Part shown: piece by piece, positions 48,454 to 55,958 of the stretch
Numbering within the stretch: position 1 is the stretch's first letter
How the letters are laid out: each line of letters starts with the position of its first letter
Origin: Clostridia bacterium
GTDB lineage: Bacteria > Bacillota > Clostridia > Oscillospirales > CAG-272
Assembly (NCBI GenBank): GCA_017428635.1
Contig: JAFRQK010000051.1
Location: 1 to 64,000 of the forward strand
DNA: 64,000 bases
Direction: 5' to 3'
Program-made: the position numbers and the translations under genes
Notes under the pieces: model-generated
What the model was told of the DNA's origin: nothing
The model's database searches: none
Seen by the model: only the letters and a program-made list of their open reading frames with translations

Positions 48454-49555
48454 TGACGACGCCCCCTTTCCCGTGAAGTCCGTCGAAGACGGACACGGAA
48501 GACGACCTCGCGGCGCGCCACTCTTCGGCGAGCGAGCGCGAGGCGATCACTTCTTTTATCAACTTTATGAATTTGTCCGCGTCGTCGAGCGAAAGCGTCT
48601 CGCTGAACGTGTGCATCCCGCCGAGCGGAAGGCTTACGACCGCAACGGGCACTCCGTCCCCCGTGATGAGGAGGAGATTCGCATTCGTGCCGGTATTCGA
48701 CGATTCGACGACCGTCTGGACGGGTATTCCCGCCCTCGCGGCGATTTTGAGGATCCCTTCGGTCAGCCGTCTGCACGTAACGGCGGACAGCGAGACCATC
48801 GGTCCCTTGCCGCGTTCGCCCGACTCGCGCGCCTCGACGCCCGGGGCTTTTGCGAAATTCACGTCGGTTACGACGGCAAAGTCCGGATCGATCTTCCTCG
48901 CGGCGACGCGGGCGCCGCCTCCGCCCGTCTCCTCGCGTGAAGAAAGCGTAACGTATACGTCCCCGGCGAGGGATTCCCGCGGGGTATCGGCGGCGGCGCA
49001 GATCAGCGCCGCACCGCAGCTCTTATCGTCAAATCCGCGGCCCGCGATAACTCCGAGGGAAAGGTCCGCGCCGCCCGCGCGGTATCCGATCGGATCGCCG
49101 ACCGAGACGATCTTTTCAAGTTCTTCTTTTTCATATCCCGTCTCGATCATCATCTCGGAGATCTTAGGGAGTTTGCCCTCGTCGTCTTTCGTGACGAGAT
49201 GAGGGGGAGTAACGCAAAACAGACCGTATACCGGCTCGCGGCCGTAAATCACGACCTCGGTCGAACTGAGAACGGACGGGTCGAGCCCTCCGACCGGCGA
49301 CGCCTTGACGAAGCCGCCGTCCGTTATATCGGAAACGACGAAACCCACCTCGTCGAAGTGCGCGTCGAGCATTATGCGCGGGGCGTCCTCCCTGCCGCAC
49401 GATCTTTTGAGGATCAGATTGCCGACGGGGTCGATCACGGCCTCGTCGAAATACTCTCTGACGGTCGGAAGAAGCGCTTCGGCCGCGCCCCTTTCAAATC
49501 CGGAAACGGACGGGATCGCCGTCATCTCACGAAGAAGTTTTTTGTATTCGATCAT
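48446..49555 (-). CDS. M42-family metallo-aminopeptidase
   Basis: A 369-residue M42 peptidase with the full ligand set: LDAHFDEVG, RGFDDKSCG, SSREETGGGG, VVTDVNFAK and PLGGMHTFSE. It is quite different from its neighbour (47374-48453), so the two may have different residue preferences. The ATG at 49555 overlaps the murD stop by 4 bp, so the three M42 genes are co-translated with murD, which is an unusual arrangement. Confidence 0.92.
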   Translation of the reverse strand: MIEYKKLLREMTAIPSVSGFERGAAEALLPTVREYFDEAVIDPVGNLILKRSCGREDAPRIMLDAHFDEVGFVVSDITDGGFVKASPVGGLDPSVLSSTEVVIYGREPVYGLFCVTPPHLVTKDDEGKLPKISEMMIETGYEKEELEKIVSVGDPIGYRAGGADLSLGVIAGRGFDDKSCGAALICAAADTPRESLAGDVYVTLSSREETGGGGARVAARKIDPDFAVVTDVNFAKAPGVEARESGERGKGPMVSLSAVTCRRLTEGILKIAARAGIPVQTVVESSNTGTNANLLLITGDGVPVAVVSLPLGGMHTFSETLSLDDADKFIKLIKEVIASRSLAEEWRAARSSSVSVFDGLHGKGGVVNA

Positions 49556-50976
49556 AGTCCCGTCACGATCTCTTTGAACCGTTTTCCCCTCTCTTCAAAA
49601 TTCTCGAACCGATCGAAGCTCGCGCACGCCGGAGACAGAATGACCGTTTCCCCGGCTTTTGCCTCGCGTGCCGCGGTGAGGACCGCGTCCTCGAAGGACG
49701 GCTCGCGAAGCATCTCGAACGATCCGTCCCCGACACGCTTTGCGAAAAGCGGATGCTGCCTCAGCGCGTCTTCTATCGCGTCGGCCGTCGCGCCGTTCAG
49801 AACGGCGCGCACGACGAGGTCTCTTCCGAGGACCGCGTCGGCGAGCGGCGCGAACGGTATCTTTTTGTCGTACCCGCCGAGGATGACCGTGATCGGTCTG
49901 TCCGGCGCGCTGCCGCAAAGAGCGGAAAGCGCCGCGTCCGTCCTCGTGGGCGAAGAGTCGATCGAACCGTTATAGAATCTCACTCCGTCCTTTTCCCTGA
50001 CGAACTCGAGCCGGTGCTCAACGCCCGGAAAAGACGAAGCGACTGTTCTGATCTTTTCCGCGTCAGCGAGATCGCCCGCCGCGGCGATCGCCGCCATATA
50101 GTTCTCCGCGTTGTGAAGACCCGGCAGAAGGATATCGGACAACGCGAGAACGGGGACCTTCTTTCCTCCCTTTTCGCGTTTCACTATCACGCCGCCGTCG
50201 AGGTATATCGCAGAGTCGCCGTCACGGAGGACGTCGTCGCCGATCGGATCGCGCGAAAACCACGTCACGGGGCAGGAGCATCTCTTCCCCATCCCGACCG
50301 TCACTTCGTTCCCCGCGTTCAGCACTGCCCGTTTCGCGCGGCGGAGGATCCTCTCCTTCGCGGCGATATATTCGTCCATTCCCGTGTGCCAGTTGAGGTG
50401 GTTCGGCGTCACGTTCGTCACGATCGCCGCCTCAAACGGAGCGTCGATCGTCATAAGCTGAAAACTCGAAAGCTCGACCGCGGCGCGGTCGCGCTCCGTC
50501 ATTTCTGGGTACAGGTGGCAGAGCGGCGAGCCGATGTTGCCCCCGAGATACGTTTTGCCATCGCCGCCTTCGAGGAGCTTCGAGAGGACGGTCGTCGTCG
50601 TCGATTTCCCGTCGCTGCCCGTGACCGCCCACACCTTGCACTTCGTGTGAGAGAGGAAAAGCTCCATCTCCGAGGTGAGCGTCGAGCCGCCGGCGACCGC
50701 CGCTTTGAACTCCGGGATATCGGGCCTGATCCCGGGGGATCTGACGATAATATCCTCCGAAAGACCGTCGAGATATCCGTCGCCTGCGATCAGTTTCGCG
50801 CCGTATCCCTTTATTTTTTCGGCTTTTTCGCCCATGGATTCCTCGCTCTTCGAGTCCCGTACCGTGACGGAGGCTCCCTGCGAGACGAAGAACGGTACGA
50901 GCGGCATATTCGAAACGCCCGCGCCTATCAGCGCGACCGTCTTTCCCGCAAATTCGTGATCTTTCATATCGGTCAT
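49552..50976 (-). CDS. murD: UDP-N-acetylmuramoylalanine--D-glutamate ligase
   Basis: MurD adds D-Glu to UDP-MurNAc-L-Ala in cytoplasmic peptidoglycan synthesis. The 474-residue protein has VALIGAGVSNMPLV, VRSPGIRPDIPE, VWAVTGSDGKSTTTTV (ATP loop), NVTPNHLNWH and FPGVEHRLEFV, followed by NGSIDSSPTRT, close to the Mur ligase consensus. AAAGG lies before ATG 50976 and a clear promoter is at 51013-51041. The usual dcw neighbours (mraY, murG, ftsW) are missing; instead three M42 genes follow. Confidence 0.95.
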   Translation of the reverse strand: MTDMKDHEFAGKTVALIGAGVSNMPLVPFFVSQGASVTVRDSKSEESMGEKAEKIKGYGAKLIAGDGYLDGLSEDIIVRSPGIRPDIPEFKAAVAGGSTLTSEMELFLSHTKCKVWAVTGSDGKSTTTTVLSKLLEGGDGKTYLGGNIGSPLCHLYPEMTERDRAAVELSSFQLMTIDAPFEAAIVTNVTPNHLNWHTGMDEYIAAKERILRRAKRAVLNAGNEVTVGMGKRCSCPVTWFSRDPIGDDVLRDGDSAIYLDGGVIVKREKGGKKVPVLALSDILLPGLHNAENYMAAIAAAGDLADAEKIRTVASSFPGVEHRLEFVREKDGVRFYNGSIDSSPTRTDAALSALCGSAPDRPITVILGGYDKKIPFAPLADAVLGRDLVVRAVLNGATADAIEDALRQHPLFAKRVGDGSFEMLREPSFEDAVLTAAREAKAGETVILSPACASFDRFENFEERGKRFKEIVTGL

Positions 50977-51012
50977 TTTCCGACCTTTCGCTTTAAAAAT
51001 TGCTCAATAATT

Positions 51013-51041
51013 ATTATATATAATATCTTTCCCTCTTGCAA
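51013..51041 (-). promoter_or_regulatory. Promoter of the murD-M42 unit
   Basis: On the minus strand, TTGCAA (51036-51041) and TATAAT (51013-51018) have a 17-bp AT-rich spacer. Confidence 0.75.
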
Positions 51042-51216
51042 TAGTTTTCCGTGACCGTTCCCTCCCCGCGCGAATAAAATGTTACGGGCGGAAAACATCG
51101 GCGTTTAACCGAACCGCGCGCGGACAATAATAAAAGCAGAAAACGGCGGCAAGCCCGCCGAAAAACGGGAACGGCAAACGATCGCCCGCCCGTAAGAAAG
51201 GAACGGCACGACACAA

Positions 51217-51561
51217 ATGACCGTAAAAAGAGGAGATATTTATTTTGCGGATCTGTCTCCCGTCGTCGGGAGCGAACAGGGCGGGGTGAGACCCGTTCTT
51301 ATCGTTCAGAACGACGTAGGCAACAAACACTCGCCGACCGTCATCGCCGCGGCGATAACGAGCCGGCTCGGCAAAACGAAACTGCCGACGCATATCGACA
51401 TAAACGCTGAAAAGGTCGGGCTCGAGCGCGACTCGGTCGTTCTGCTCGAGCAGATCAGGACGATAGACAAAAGGCGGCTCGGAGAAAAGATGGGCCATCT
51501 GAACGACGAAGTGATGGGCGAGGTGAACGCAGCGCTCAACGTGAGTTTCGGTCTCAATTGA
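51217..51561 (+). CDS. mazF: MazF/NdoA-type mRNA interferase toxin
   Basis: A 114-residue PemK/MazF endoribonuclease. [39 protein letters not shown] and [15 protein letters not shown] align with B. subtilis NdoA (EndoA), including the catalytic Arg and the adjacent Thr/Ser. MazF cleaves single-stranded mRNA at short motifs. A MazE/NdoAI antitoxin would be expected directly upstream, but 50977-51216 holds no credible ribbon-helix-helix frame. In B. subtilis the pair sits after alr; here alr is 38 kb away. Confidence 0.93.
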   Translation: MTVKRGDIYFADLSPVVGSEQGGVRPVLIVQNDVGNKHSPTVIAAAITSRLGKTKLPTHIDINAEKVGLERDSVVLLEQIRTIDKRRLGEKMGHLNDEVMGEVNAALNVSFGLN

Positions 51562-51648
51562 ACACTTCGTGTCCAATTGAGGATAAAATTCCGCTTTAAA
51601 TGGGACCCAACCCATTTAATTCCGGCTTCGCCGGAACCGCAGAATTTT
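51553..51648. repeat. Stacked stem-loops after mazF
   Basis: TCAATTG/CAATTGA arms enclose an ACACTTCGTGT hairpin (51553-51580). AAAATTC (51585-51591) pairs with GAATTTT (51642-51648) and encloses AAATGGG/CCCATTT and TTCCGG/CCGGAA hairpins, giving a three-way junction. It overlaps the mazF stop. It resembles the stem-loop stack at 283-558. Confidence 0.5.
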
Positions 51649-51678
51649 ACGATACCGGTTTTTTGAAAAAAACGAGAC

Positions 51679-51703
51679 GGGGCGGATATCCGCCCCGCTC
51701 TTC
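51679..51703 (+). terminator. Terminator-like palindrome before the aldo/keto reductase promoter
   Basis: A perfect 18-nt palindrome, GGGGCGGATATCCGCCCC (51679-51696), is followed by GCTCTTCTT. It probably ends the mazF transcript. Confidence 0.6.
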
Positions 51704-51732
51704 TTGACAACGAACGGGCGATTTGGTATAAT
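51704..51732 (+). promoter_or_regulatory. Promoter of the aldo/keto reductase gene
   Basis: TTGACA (51704-51709) and TATAAT (51727-51732) are both consensus with a 17-bp spacer, so expression should be strong. Confidence 0.88.
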
Positions 51733-51770
51733 TTTCATGAAAGAAAATCCGAATGAAAGGATACAAAAAA

Positions 51771-52634
51771 ATGAAAACACTCAACGATTTCGTAACTCTC
51801 AGCAACGGAGTCAAACTCCCCTGCCTCGGTTACGGCACGTGGCAGTCACCCAAGGCCGAAGCCAAAGAAGGCGTCAAAGAAGCGATCCGCCTCGGATACC
51901 GTCATATCGACACCGCGCTCGTTTACGGTAACGAAGACGCCGTCGGCGAAGGCATCCGCGCGTCAGGCATCAAGAGAGACGAACTTTTCGTCACGACGAA
52001 ACACTGGATCACCGACAGAGGATACGAGAAGACGATCGCCGCCGTCGAGGCGTCGCTGCGCAACCTCGGTCTCGACTACGTCGACCTTTACCTCATCCAC
52101 TGGCCGTGCGTGGAAAAAGTCACCCCCGAATGGAAAGAGATCAACGCCGCGACGTGGCGCGGTTTCGAGAAGATGTACCGCGACGGCAAACTCCGCGCGA
52201 TCGGTCTGTCCAACTTCGAGAAAAAGCACATCGACGCGCTCGCCGAGACCGCCGAGATCGCTCCGATGGTCAACCAGATCGAGTTCCATCCCGGTTACAC
52301 ACAGACGGACAACGTTGAATACTCCAAAAAGTGCGGAATGGCAGTCGAGGCTTGGAGCCCGCTCGGAAGCGGCGCCGTCCTCAAGGACGAGACGCTCGGC
52401 GCGATCGCCGCGAAATACGGCAAGAGCACCGCTCAGCTCTGCATCCGCTTCGCGCTGCAGTGCGACGTCATCCCGATGCCGAAGTCGGTAACCCCCGCGA
52501 GGATCGCCCAGAACATGGACGTCTTCGACTTCGAGATCACGGACGAAGACATGAAAGCGATCGCCGCAATGCCCGAGCTCGGATTCAGCGGGTACCGCCC
52601 TGAAGAGGCTCCCGCAGATGCGCTTGTCGGCTGA
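51771..52634 (+). CDS. Aldo/keto reductase
   Basis: A 287-residue NADPH-dependent reductase of the AKR5-like group (YvgN, 2,5-diketogluconate reductase type). The catalytic tetrad can be seen: Asp in GYRHIDTALVYGNE, Tyr in the same block, Lys in FVTTKHW, and His in YLIHWP. IGLSNFEKKHIDAL and IPMPKSVTPARIAQN supply substrate and cofactor contacts. ATG 51771 has AAAGGA upstream; ATG 51753 has none. It is a single-gene unit between its promoter and the terminator at 52691-52745. It probably reduces reactive aldehydes such as methylglyoxal. Confidence 0.94.
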   Translation: MKTLNDFVTLSNGVKLPCLGYGTWQSPKAEAKEGVKEAIRLGYRHIDTALVYGNEDAVGEGIRASGIKRDELFVTTKHWITDRGYEKTIAAVEASLRNLGLDYVDLYLIHWPCVEKVTPEWKEINAATWRGFEKMYRDGKLRAIGLSNFEKKHIDALAETAEIAPMVNQIEFHPGYTQTDNVEYSKKCGMAVEAWSPLGSGAVLKDETLGAIAAKYGKSTAQLCIRFALQCDVIPMPKSVTPARIAQNMDVFDFEITDEDMKAIAAMPELGFSGYRPEEAPADALVG

Positions 52635-52690
52635 GGCCGCCGCCTTCAGCGCAGAACGAAAAAGCACGGTTTAATTATTGATCAAGAAAC

Positions 52691-52745
52691 GAAAAATCCG
52701 TAGTTTTCATCTTCTTCAAGGTGAAAAACCTACGGATTTTTTCTT
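52691..52745 (+). terminator. Terminator after the aldo/keto reductase gene
   Basis: AAAAATCCGTAG pairs with CCTACGGATTTTT, with an inner TTTTCA/TGAAAA pairing, followed by a T-run. The A-run on the other side could also serve the converging yitT-like gene. Confidence 0.85.
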
Positions 52746-52842
52746 TTTATGTGCTTTTTCTATTGCCGTTTTTCCCTCGGCGTATGGGAATACGCCCGAC
52801 GGGAAAAGAACGACAATTCTGCATCTGGATCCGACAGCCCGG

Positions 52843-53850
52843 TTATCTGTTTTGTTTTTTGTCTTTCTTCGCTTGTTTCTTCGCTTCGCGTTTCAGGCGG
52901 CGGGCTTCGCGCCGGCTCTTTTCCTCCGGCGTTTCGATCTCCGTTATCTCGTCGTCCGTGCCGTACGGTCCCGCGGCGACTTCGGCGCGCGCGACGGTGA
53001 ACCCGCGGCCGCGAACCTCTTTAATCTGCGTGACCGTGATGAACGCGAGCGGATCGCACGAGTGAACGACTTCGATCGCATCGTGCATCTTGCGCTGCGA
53101 TATGACGCAAATGACCGCTTTCTGTTCCTCGCAGAGGCGGCCCGTCTCGATCACGGAGAGCGTCACGCCTACGCCGAGATCGTCGAGCAGTTTTTTCCTT
53201 ATCGCGTCGTATTGCTTTGAAATCACGAAAAGTTCGATCTGGGGTTTGCCGAAGATCATCGCTTTATCGAGGATAATGCTCTCGAGGACGATGACGATGA
53301 TGCCGAGCATCGTCTTTTCCGGCCCGATGAAGATCGCCTGGCCTCCGACGACGAGTATATCGGCGAGCCATACGAGCAAGGCAAGCGGAAGGTGAAACAC
53401 TTTGTGAAAAATCAAGTTCAGGACGTCCATTCCGCCCGTCGACGAGCCGACGCGCATGACCAGTCCGAGCGAGACGCCCATAAGAACGCCCGCGAAGACG
53501 GCGGCGAGCAGGGCGTTGTCCGTCATATCGTAAATGCCGGGGATCCTCTCGAACACCCACATGAAAGCGGGAAACAGAAAAGTGCTCGCAACGGTCGTGA
53601 GCGCGAACTTCCGTCCGAGGATGATACGTCCAAGCAGAAGAAGGATCACGTTGAGTCCGAGAACGATGTACGAAACGTCGATATTCGGCGCGAGCCGCTG
53701 CAGGACGATACCGATACCGGTCGTTCCGCCCATGACGATGTCGTGCGGGATTATGAACGCGACGACCAGAAAGGCGAGAAGCGCGTTCCCCGCCAGAATA
53801 CAGAAAGTCGTCACCGCTATTCTTTTCCACCGCTTGTCGTAAGGTCTCAT
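52843..53850 (-). CDS. YitT-family membrane protein with DUF2179 domain
   Basis: A protein of about 335 residues. Five to six N-terminal membrane segments (YitT_membrane) contain GNALLAFLVVAFIIPHDIV, GGTTGIGIVLQ and MRVGSSTGGMDVLN, the family signature. A cytoplasmic DUF2179 domain has SVIETGRLCEEQKAVICV and DPLAFITV. The tail is strongly basic. The function of YitT proteins is unknown. Starts upstream of about 53884 are excluded by the promoter; ATG 53850 (GGGAGA upstream) fits the usual N-terminus, and ATG 53871 is an alternative. Confidence 0.9.
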   Translation of the reverse strand: MRPYDKRWKRIAVTTFCILAGNALLAFLVVAFIIPHDIVMGGTTGIGIVLQRLAPNIDVSYIVLGLNVILLLLGRIILGRKFALTTVASTFLFPAFMWVFERIPGIYDMTDNALLAAVFAGVLMGVSLGLVMRVGSSTGGMDVLNLIFHKVFHLPLALLVWLADILVVGGQAIFIGPEKTMLGIIVIVLESIILDKAMIFGKPQIELFVISKQYDAIRKKLLDDLGVGVTLSVIETGRLCEEQKAVICVISQRKMHDAIEVVHSCDPLAFITVTQIKEVRGRGFTVARAEVAAGPYGTDDEITEIETPEEKSRREARRLKREAKKQAKKDKKQNR

Positions 53851-53890
53851 ACCGTTTCCGTCTCCCGTCATAACGTCTCTTGCATATAAC

Positions 53891-53919
53891 ATTTTATCAA
53901 ATATTTATTCTCTTTTCAA
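53891..53919 (-). promoter_or_regulatory. Promoter of the yitT-like gene
   Basis: On the minus strand, TTGAAA (53914-53919) and TAAAAT (53891-53896) are separated by 17 bp. Confidence 0.72.
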
Positions 53920-54006
53920 TAGGTTGCCCGGAAGAGACGGTTTCCCGTATTACGCCGCGCTTTTCGCTATGCAGCCGATCTTTTTCATAAAATTCACCAA
54001 AAACTC

Positions 54007-54035
54007 TGTACACGGGCGTATAAATATGCTACAAT
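54007..54035 (+). promoter_or_regulatory. Promoter of hpf
   Basis: TGTACA (54007-54012) and TACAAT (54030-54035) have a 17-bp spacer with a TATG-type extended -10. A ribosome binding site AAAGGTGG precedes ATG 54085. Confidence 0.55.
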
Positions 54036-54084
54036 ATAACCGTAGGGATGTTGTTCCCGAATTCTCAGTAAAGGTGGTTGAACA

Positions 54085-54612
54085 ATGAACATCTCCGTAA
54101 TCGGCAGGCACCTGAACGTCAGAGAAGACACGAAGGCGCTGATCGAGAAAAAACTCGCGAAGTTCGATAAGTTTTTCCCGTCAGGCGCCGACGCCTCGGT
54201 AACGTGCAAGAGCGAGGGCGACGAAAAACGGATGGAGATCACGATATCCGTCGGAGGCACTCTGTTCCGCGCCGAGGAGTCAAGCTCTTCGTTCCAGAAC
54301 GCGCTCGACGGCTGCATGAGCTCGATCGAACGTCAGATCCGCAAGAACAAAACCAGACTCGAAAAGAAAATGAGGTCCTCGATCTCGGTGCCCGTCGCCG
54401 ACAGTTCCGACGTACCGGCGGAGGAAGAACTCCTCTTCGACGTCAGAACGAAGACTTTCCCGCTGAAACCGATGACGACCGACGAAGCGATCCTTCAGAT
54501 GAATCTGCTCGGTCACTCCTTCTACCTCTTTTGCGACTCACAGACCGAGGAGACGTGCGCGGTCTACAAGAGAAGGGACGGGGCGTACGGCCTCATCGTT
54601 CCTCAGAAATAA
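54085..54612 (+). CDS. hpf: Ribosome hibernation promoting factor (long form)
   Basis: A 175-residue long HPF. The N-terminal domain (1-95) has ISVIGRHLNVREDTKALIEK and KLAKFDKFFPSGADA and binds in the 30S decoding region; the C-terminal domain (about 118-175) with FPLKPMTTDEAILQMNLLGHSFYLF dimerises 70S ribosomes into 100S. Proteins of this kind are made in stationary phase. The gene is alone with its own promoter and terminator (54625-54653). Confidence 0.96.
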   Translation: MNISVIGRHLNVREDTKALIEKKLAKFDKFFPSGADASVTCKSEGDEKRMEITISVGGTLFRAEESSSSFQNALDGCMSSIERQIRKNKTRLEKKMRSSISVPVADSSDVPAEEELLFDVRTKTFPLKPMTTDEAILQMNLLGHSFYLFCDSQTEETCAVYKRRDGAYGLIVPQK

Positions 54613-54990
54613 CGCGGAAATATCAGCCGCGGCTTCACCGCCGCGGCTTTTTTCGTTGTCCGGAAAAAAATAGGCGCAGAAAGAGCCGAGCGCGTCCTTT
54701 ACCATATCCCTTATCTGATCCGTGCCGCATCCGATCTTTTCGGCGAGGATACGCTCGCCGTCCGCCCGCGCGTCGATATACGCGCCCTCGAGAAGAACGT
54801 ACTCCGCCGCGGTAAGACGCAGCAGCGCCGCCTCGACCCGGCGGACGTGCGCCGCCTGCGTTTTCATCCTCTTTGCAAGTTCCTCCGACGGATCTTTTTC
54901 GATCAGCGCCTTCATTACGACGATCGCCCGCCTCTCGTAGGCGTAGTTTATAAGGGCCGCCCTTCCCTCTTTCAGTATATTCTCGTCCAT
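54538..54990 (-). CDS. LexA-controlled small protein with sigma/ArpU-like HTH region
   Basis: A protein of about 150 residues started at ATG 54990, eight bases after GAGAGGA. Residues 1-60 are helical and charged. Residues about 63-105, with AAEYVLLEGAYIDARADGER and ILAEKIGCGTDQIRDMVKDA, resemble region 4 of sigma factors or phage late regulators such as ArpU and RinA. The last 40 residues are encoded antisense to the hpf terminator and hpf 3' end, are low in apparent conservation, and may be an accidental extension. Two SOS boxes flank the promoter. I do not recognise the family for certain. Confidence 0.65.
   Translation of the reverse strand: MDENILKEGRAALINYAYERRAIVVMKALIEKDPSEELAKRMKTQAAHVRRVEAALLRLTAAEYVLLEGAYIDARADGERILAEKIGCGTDQIRDMVKDALGSFCAYFFPDNEKSRGGEAAADISALFLRNDEAVRPVPSLVDRARLLGL
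54625..54653 (+). terminator. Terminator of hpf
   Basis: AGCCGCGGC (54625-54633) pairs with GCCGCGGCT (54640-54648) across a 6-nt loop, then TTTTTT. It lies inside the antisense gene at 54538-54990. Confidence 0.9.
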
Positions 54991-55013
54991 TCGTTTGTCC
55001 TCTCTCATAATAT

Positions 55014-55063
55014 CGAACATTTGTTCGTTACTTGATTATAGCACCGAACGTTTGTTCTGTCAA
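55014..55063 (-). promoter_or_regulatory. SOS-regulated promoter with two LexA boxes
   Basis: On the minus strand, TTGACA (55058-55063) and TATAAT (55035-55040) are consensus with a 17-bp spacer. Two Gram-positive SOS boxes of form GAAC-N4-GTTC are present: CGAACATTTGTTCG at 55014-55027 (a perfect palindrome, just after the predicted transcription start) and CGAACGTTTGTTCT at 55045-55058 (within the spacer and touching the -35). Their centres are 31 bp apart, about three helical turns, which suits cooperative LexA binding. Confidence 0.85.
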
Positions 55064-55086
55064 GAGGTTTTTTCTCTCTCGGGGAA

Positions 55087-55115
55087 TTGAAAAAAAAGCG
55101 CCGTTGTGATAAAAT
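55087..55115 (+). promoter_or_regulatory. Promoter of the PHP-domain phosphatase gene
   Basis: TTGAAA (55087-55092) and TAAAAT (55110-55115) have a 17-bp spacer. It diverges from the SOS promoter and sits 24 bp beyond its -35. Confidence 0.68.
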
Positions 55116-55150
55116 TATACGGAGTAAAAACGAAAGGCTGGGAACGGACC

Positions 55151-55936
55151 TTGGAGCCCCTTATAACGGCTAACTATCACACGCACTCGAAATATTGCAG
55201 ACACGCCTCGGGCGAGACGGAAGACTACGCAAACGCCGCCGTCGAGGCGGGTCTTTCGACGCTCGGATTCAGCGATCACACGCCGTATCCCTTCCCCGAC
55301 GGATATTACAGCAATTTCAGAATGTTCCCGGGGGAAATGAAGGACTATATCGCCGACGTTCTGCGCTGCAAAGAGAGATTCTCGGATAAACTCGATATCC
55401 GCCTCGGATACGAGGTCGAATATTACCCGCGCCACTTCGGCGCGCTCGTCAAAACGCTCGCCGCGTCGGGGTGCGACTATCTCATACTCGGTCAGCACTT
55501 CACGAAAAACGAATACGACGGCGAGTACTCGGGCGACATGAGCGACAGCGTTCAGAAACTGAAAACGTACGTCGATCAGGTATCCGAAGCGCTTGAAACG
55601 GGTTTGTTCTCCTGTCTTTGCCACCCGGAACTGATCCACTTCGCAGGGCCGGACGAGATATACGAAGAACAGATGACGCGACTGGTCGAGACCGCGGTAA
55701 AAACGGATACCCCGCTCGAGATAAATCTGCGCGGGCTGAAATTCCACGCTCAGTACCCGGACGAGCTGTTCATGGATATCGCCGCTCCGCTGGGAGCCGA
55801 GTTCATTATCGGCGTCGACGCGCACGATCCGCGCGATCTTCTTCCCGGCAAGGAATACGAGCAGGCTCTCGAACTCGCAAAAAAGCACGGTCTGTGCCTT
55901 ATCGACCGTATGAATTTGAAAAAGCCCGTCGTCTGA
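55151..55936 (+). CDS. PHP-domain histidinol-phosphatase-like hydrolase
   Basis: A protein of about 262 residues of the PHP superfamily, close to HisJ/HisK histidinol phosphatases. TANYHTHSKYC holds the first H-x-H metal pair, GFSDHTPYPF the next His, LGYEVEYY the bridging Glu, LGQHF and SCLCHPELIHF further ligands, and IGVDAHDPRDL the final D-x-H. A GTG frame start at 55106 lies inside the promoter, so I use TTG 55151 with a GGA-containing site upstream. No his genes are nearby; the substrate could be another phosphomonoester. Confidence 0.88.
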   Translation: MEPLITANYHTHSKYCRHASGETEDYANAAVEAGLSTLGFSDHTPYPFPDGYYSNFRMFPGEMKDYIADVLRCKERFSDKLDIRLGYEVEYYPRHFGALVKTLAASGCDYLILGQHFTKNEYDGEYSGDMSDSVQKLKTYVDQVSEALETGLFSCLCHPELIHFAGPDEIYEEQMTRLVETAVKTDTPLEINLRGLKFHAQYPDELFMDIAAPLGAEFIIGVDAHDPRDLLPGKEYEQALELAKKHGLCLIDRMNLKKPVV

Positions 55937-55958
55937 CGGACCGCCCTCGGAGGGAAAG

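Noticed and set aside
49753..51054. A 433-codon plus-strand open frame antisense to murD
   Set aside because: MurD motifs on the minus strand are complete and it has a promoter; the plus frame has neither.
55106..55150. GTG at 55106 as start of the PHP-domain gene
   Set aside because: The codon lies within the promoter's -10 region, upstream of the predicted transcription start.
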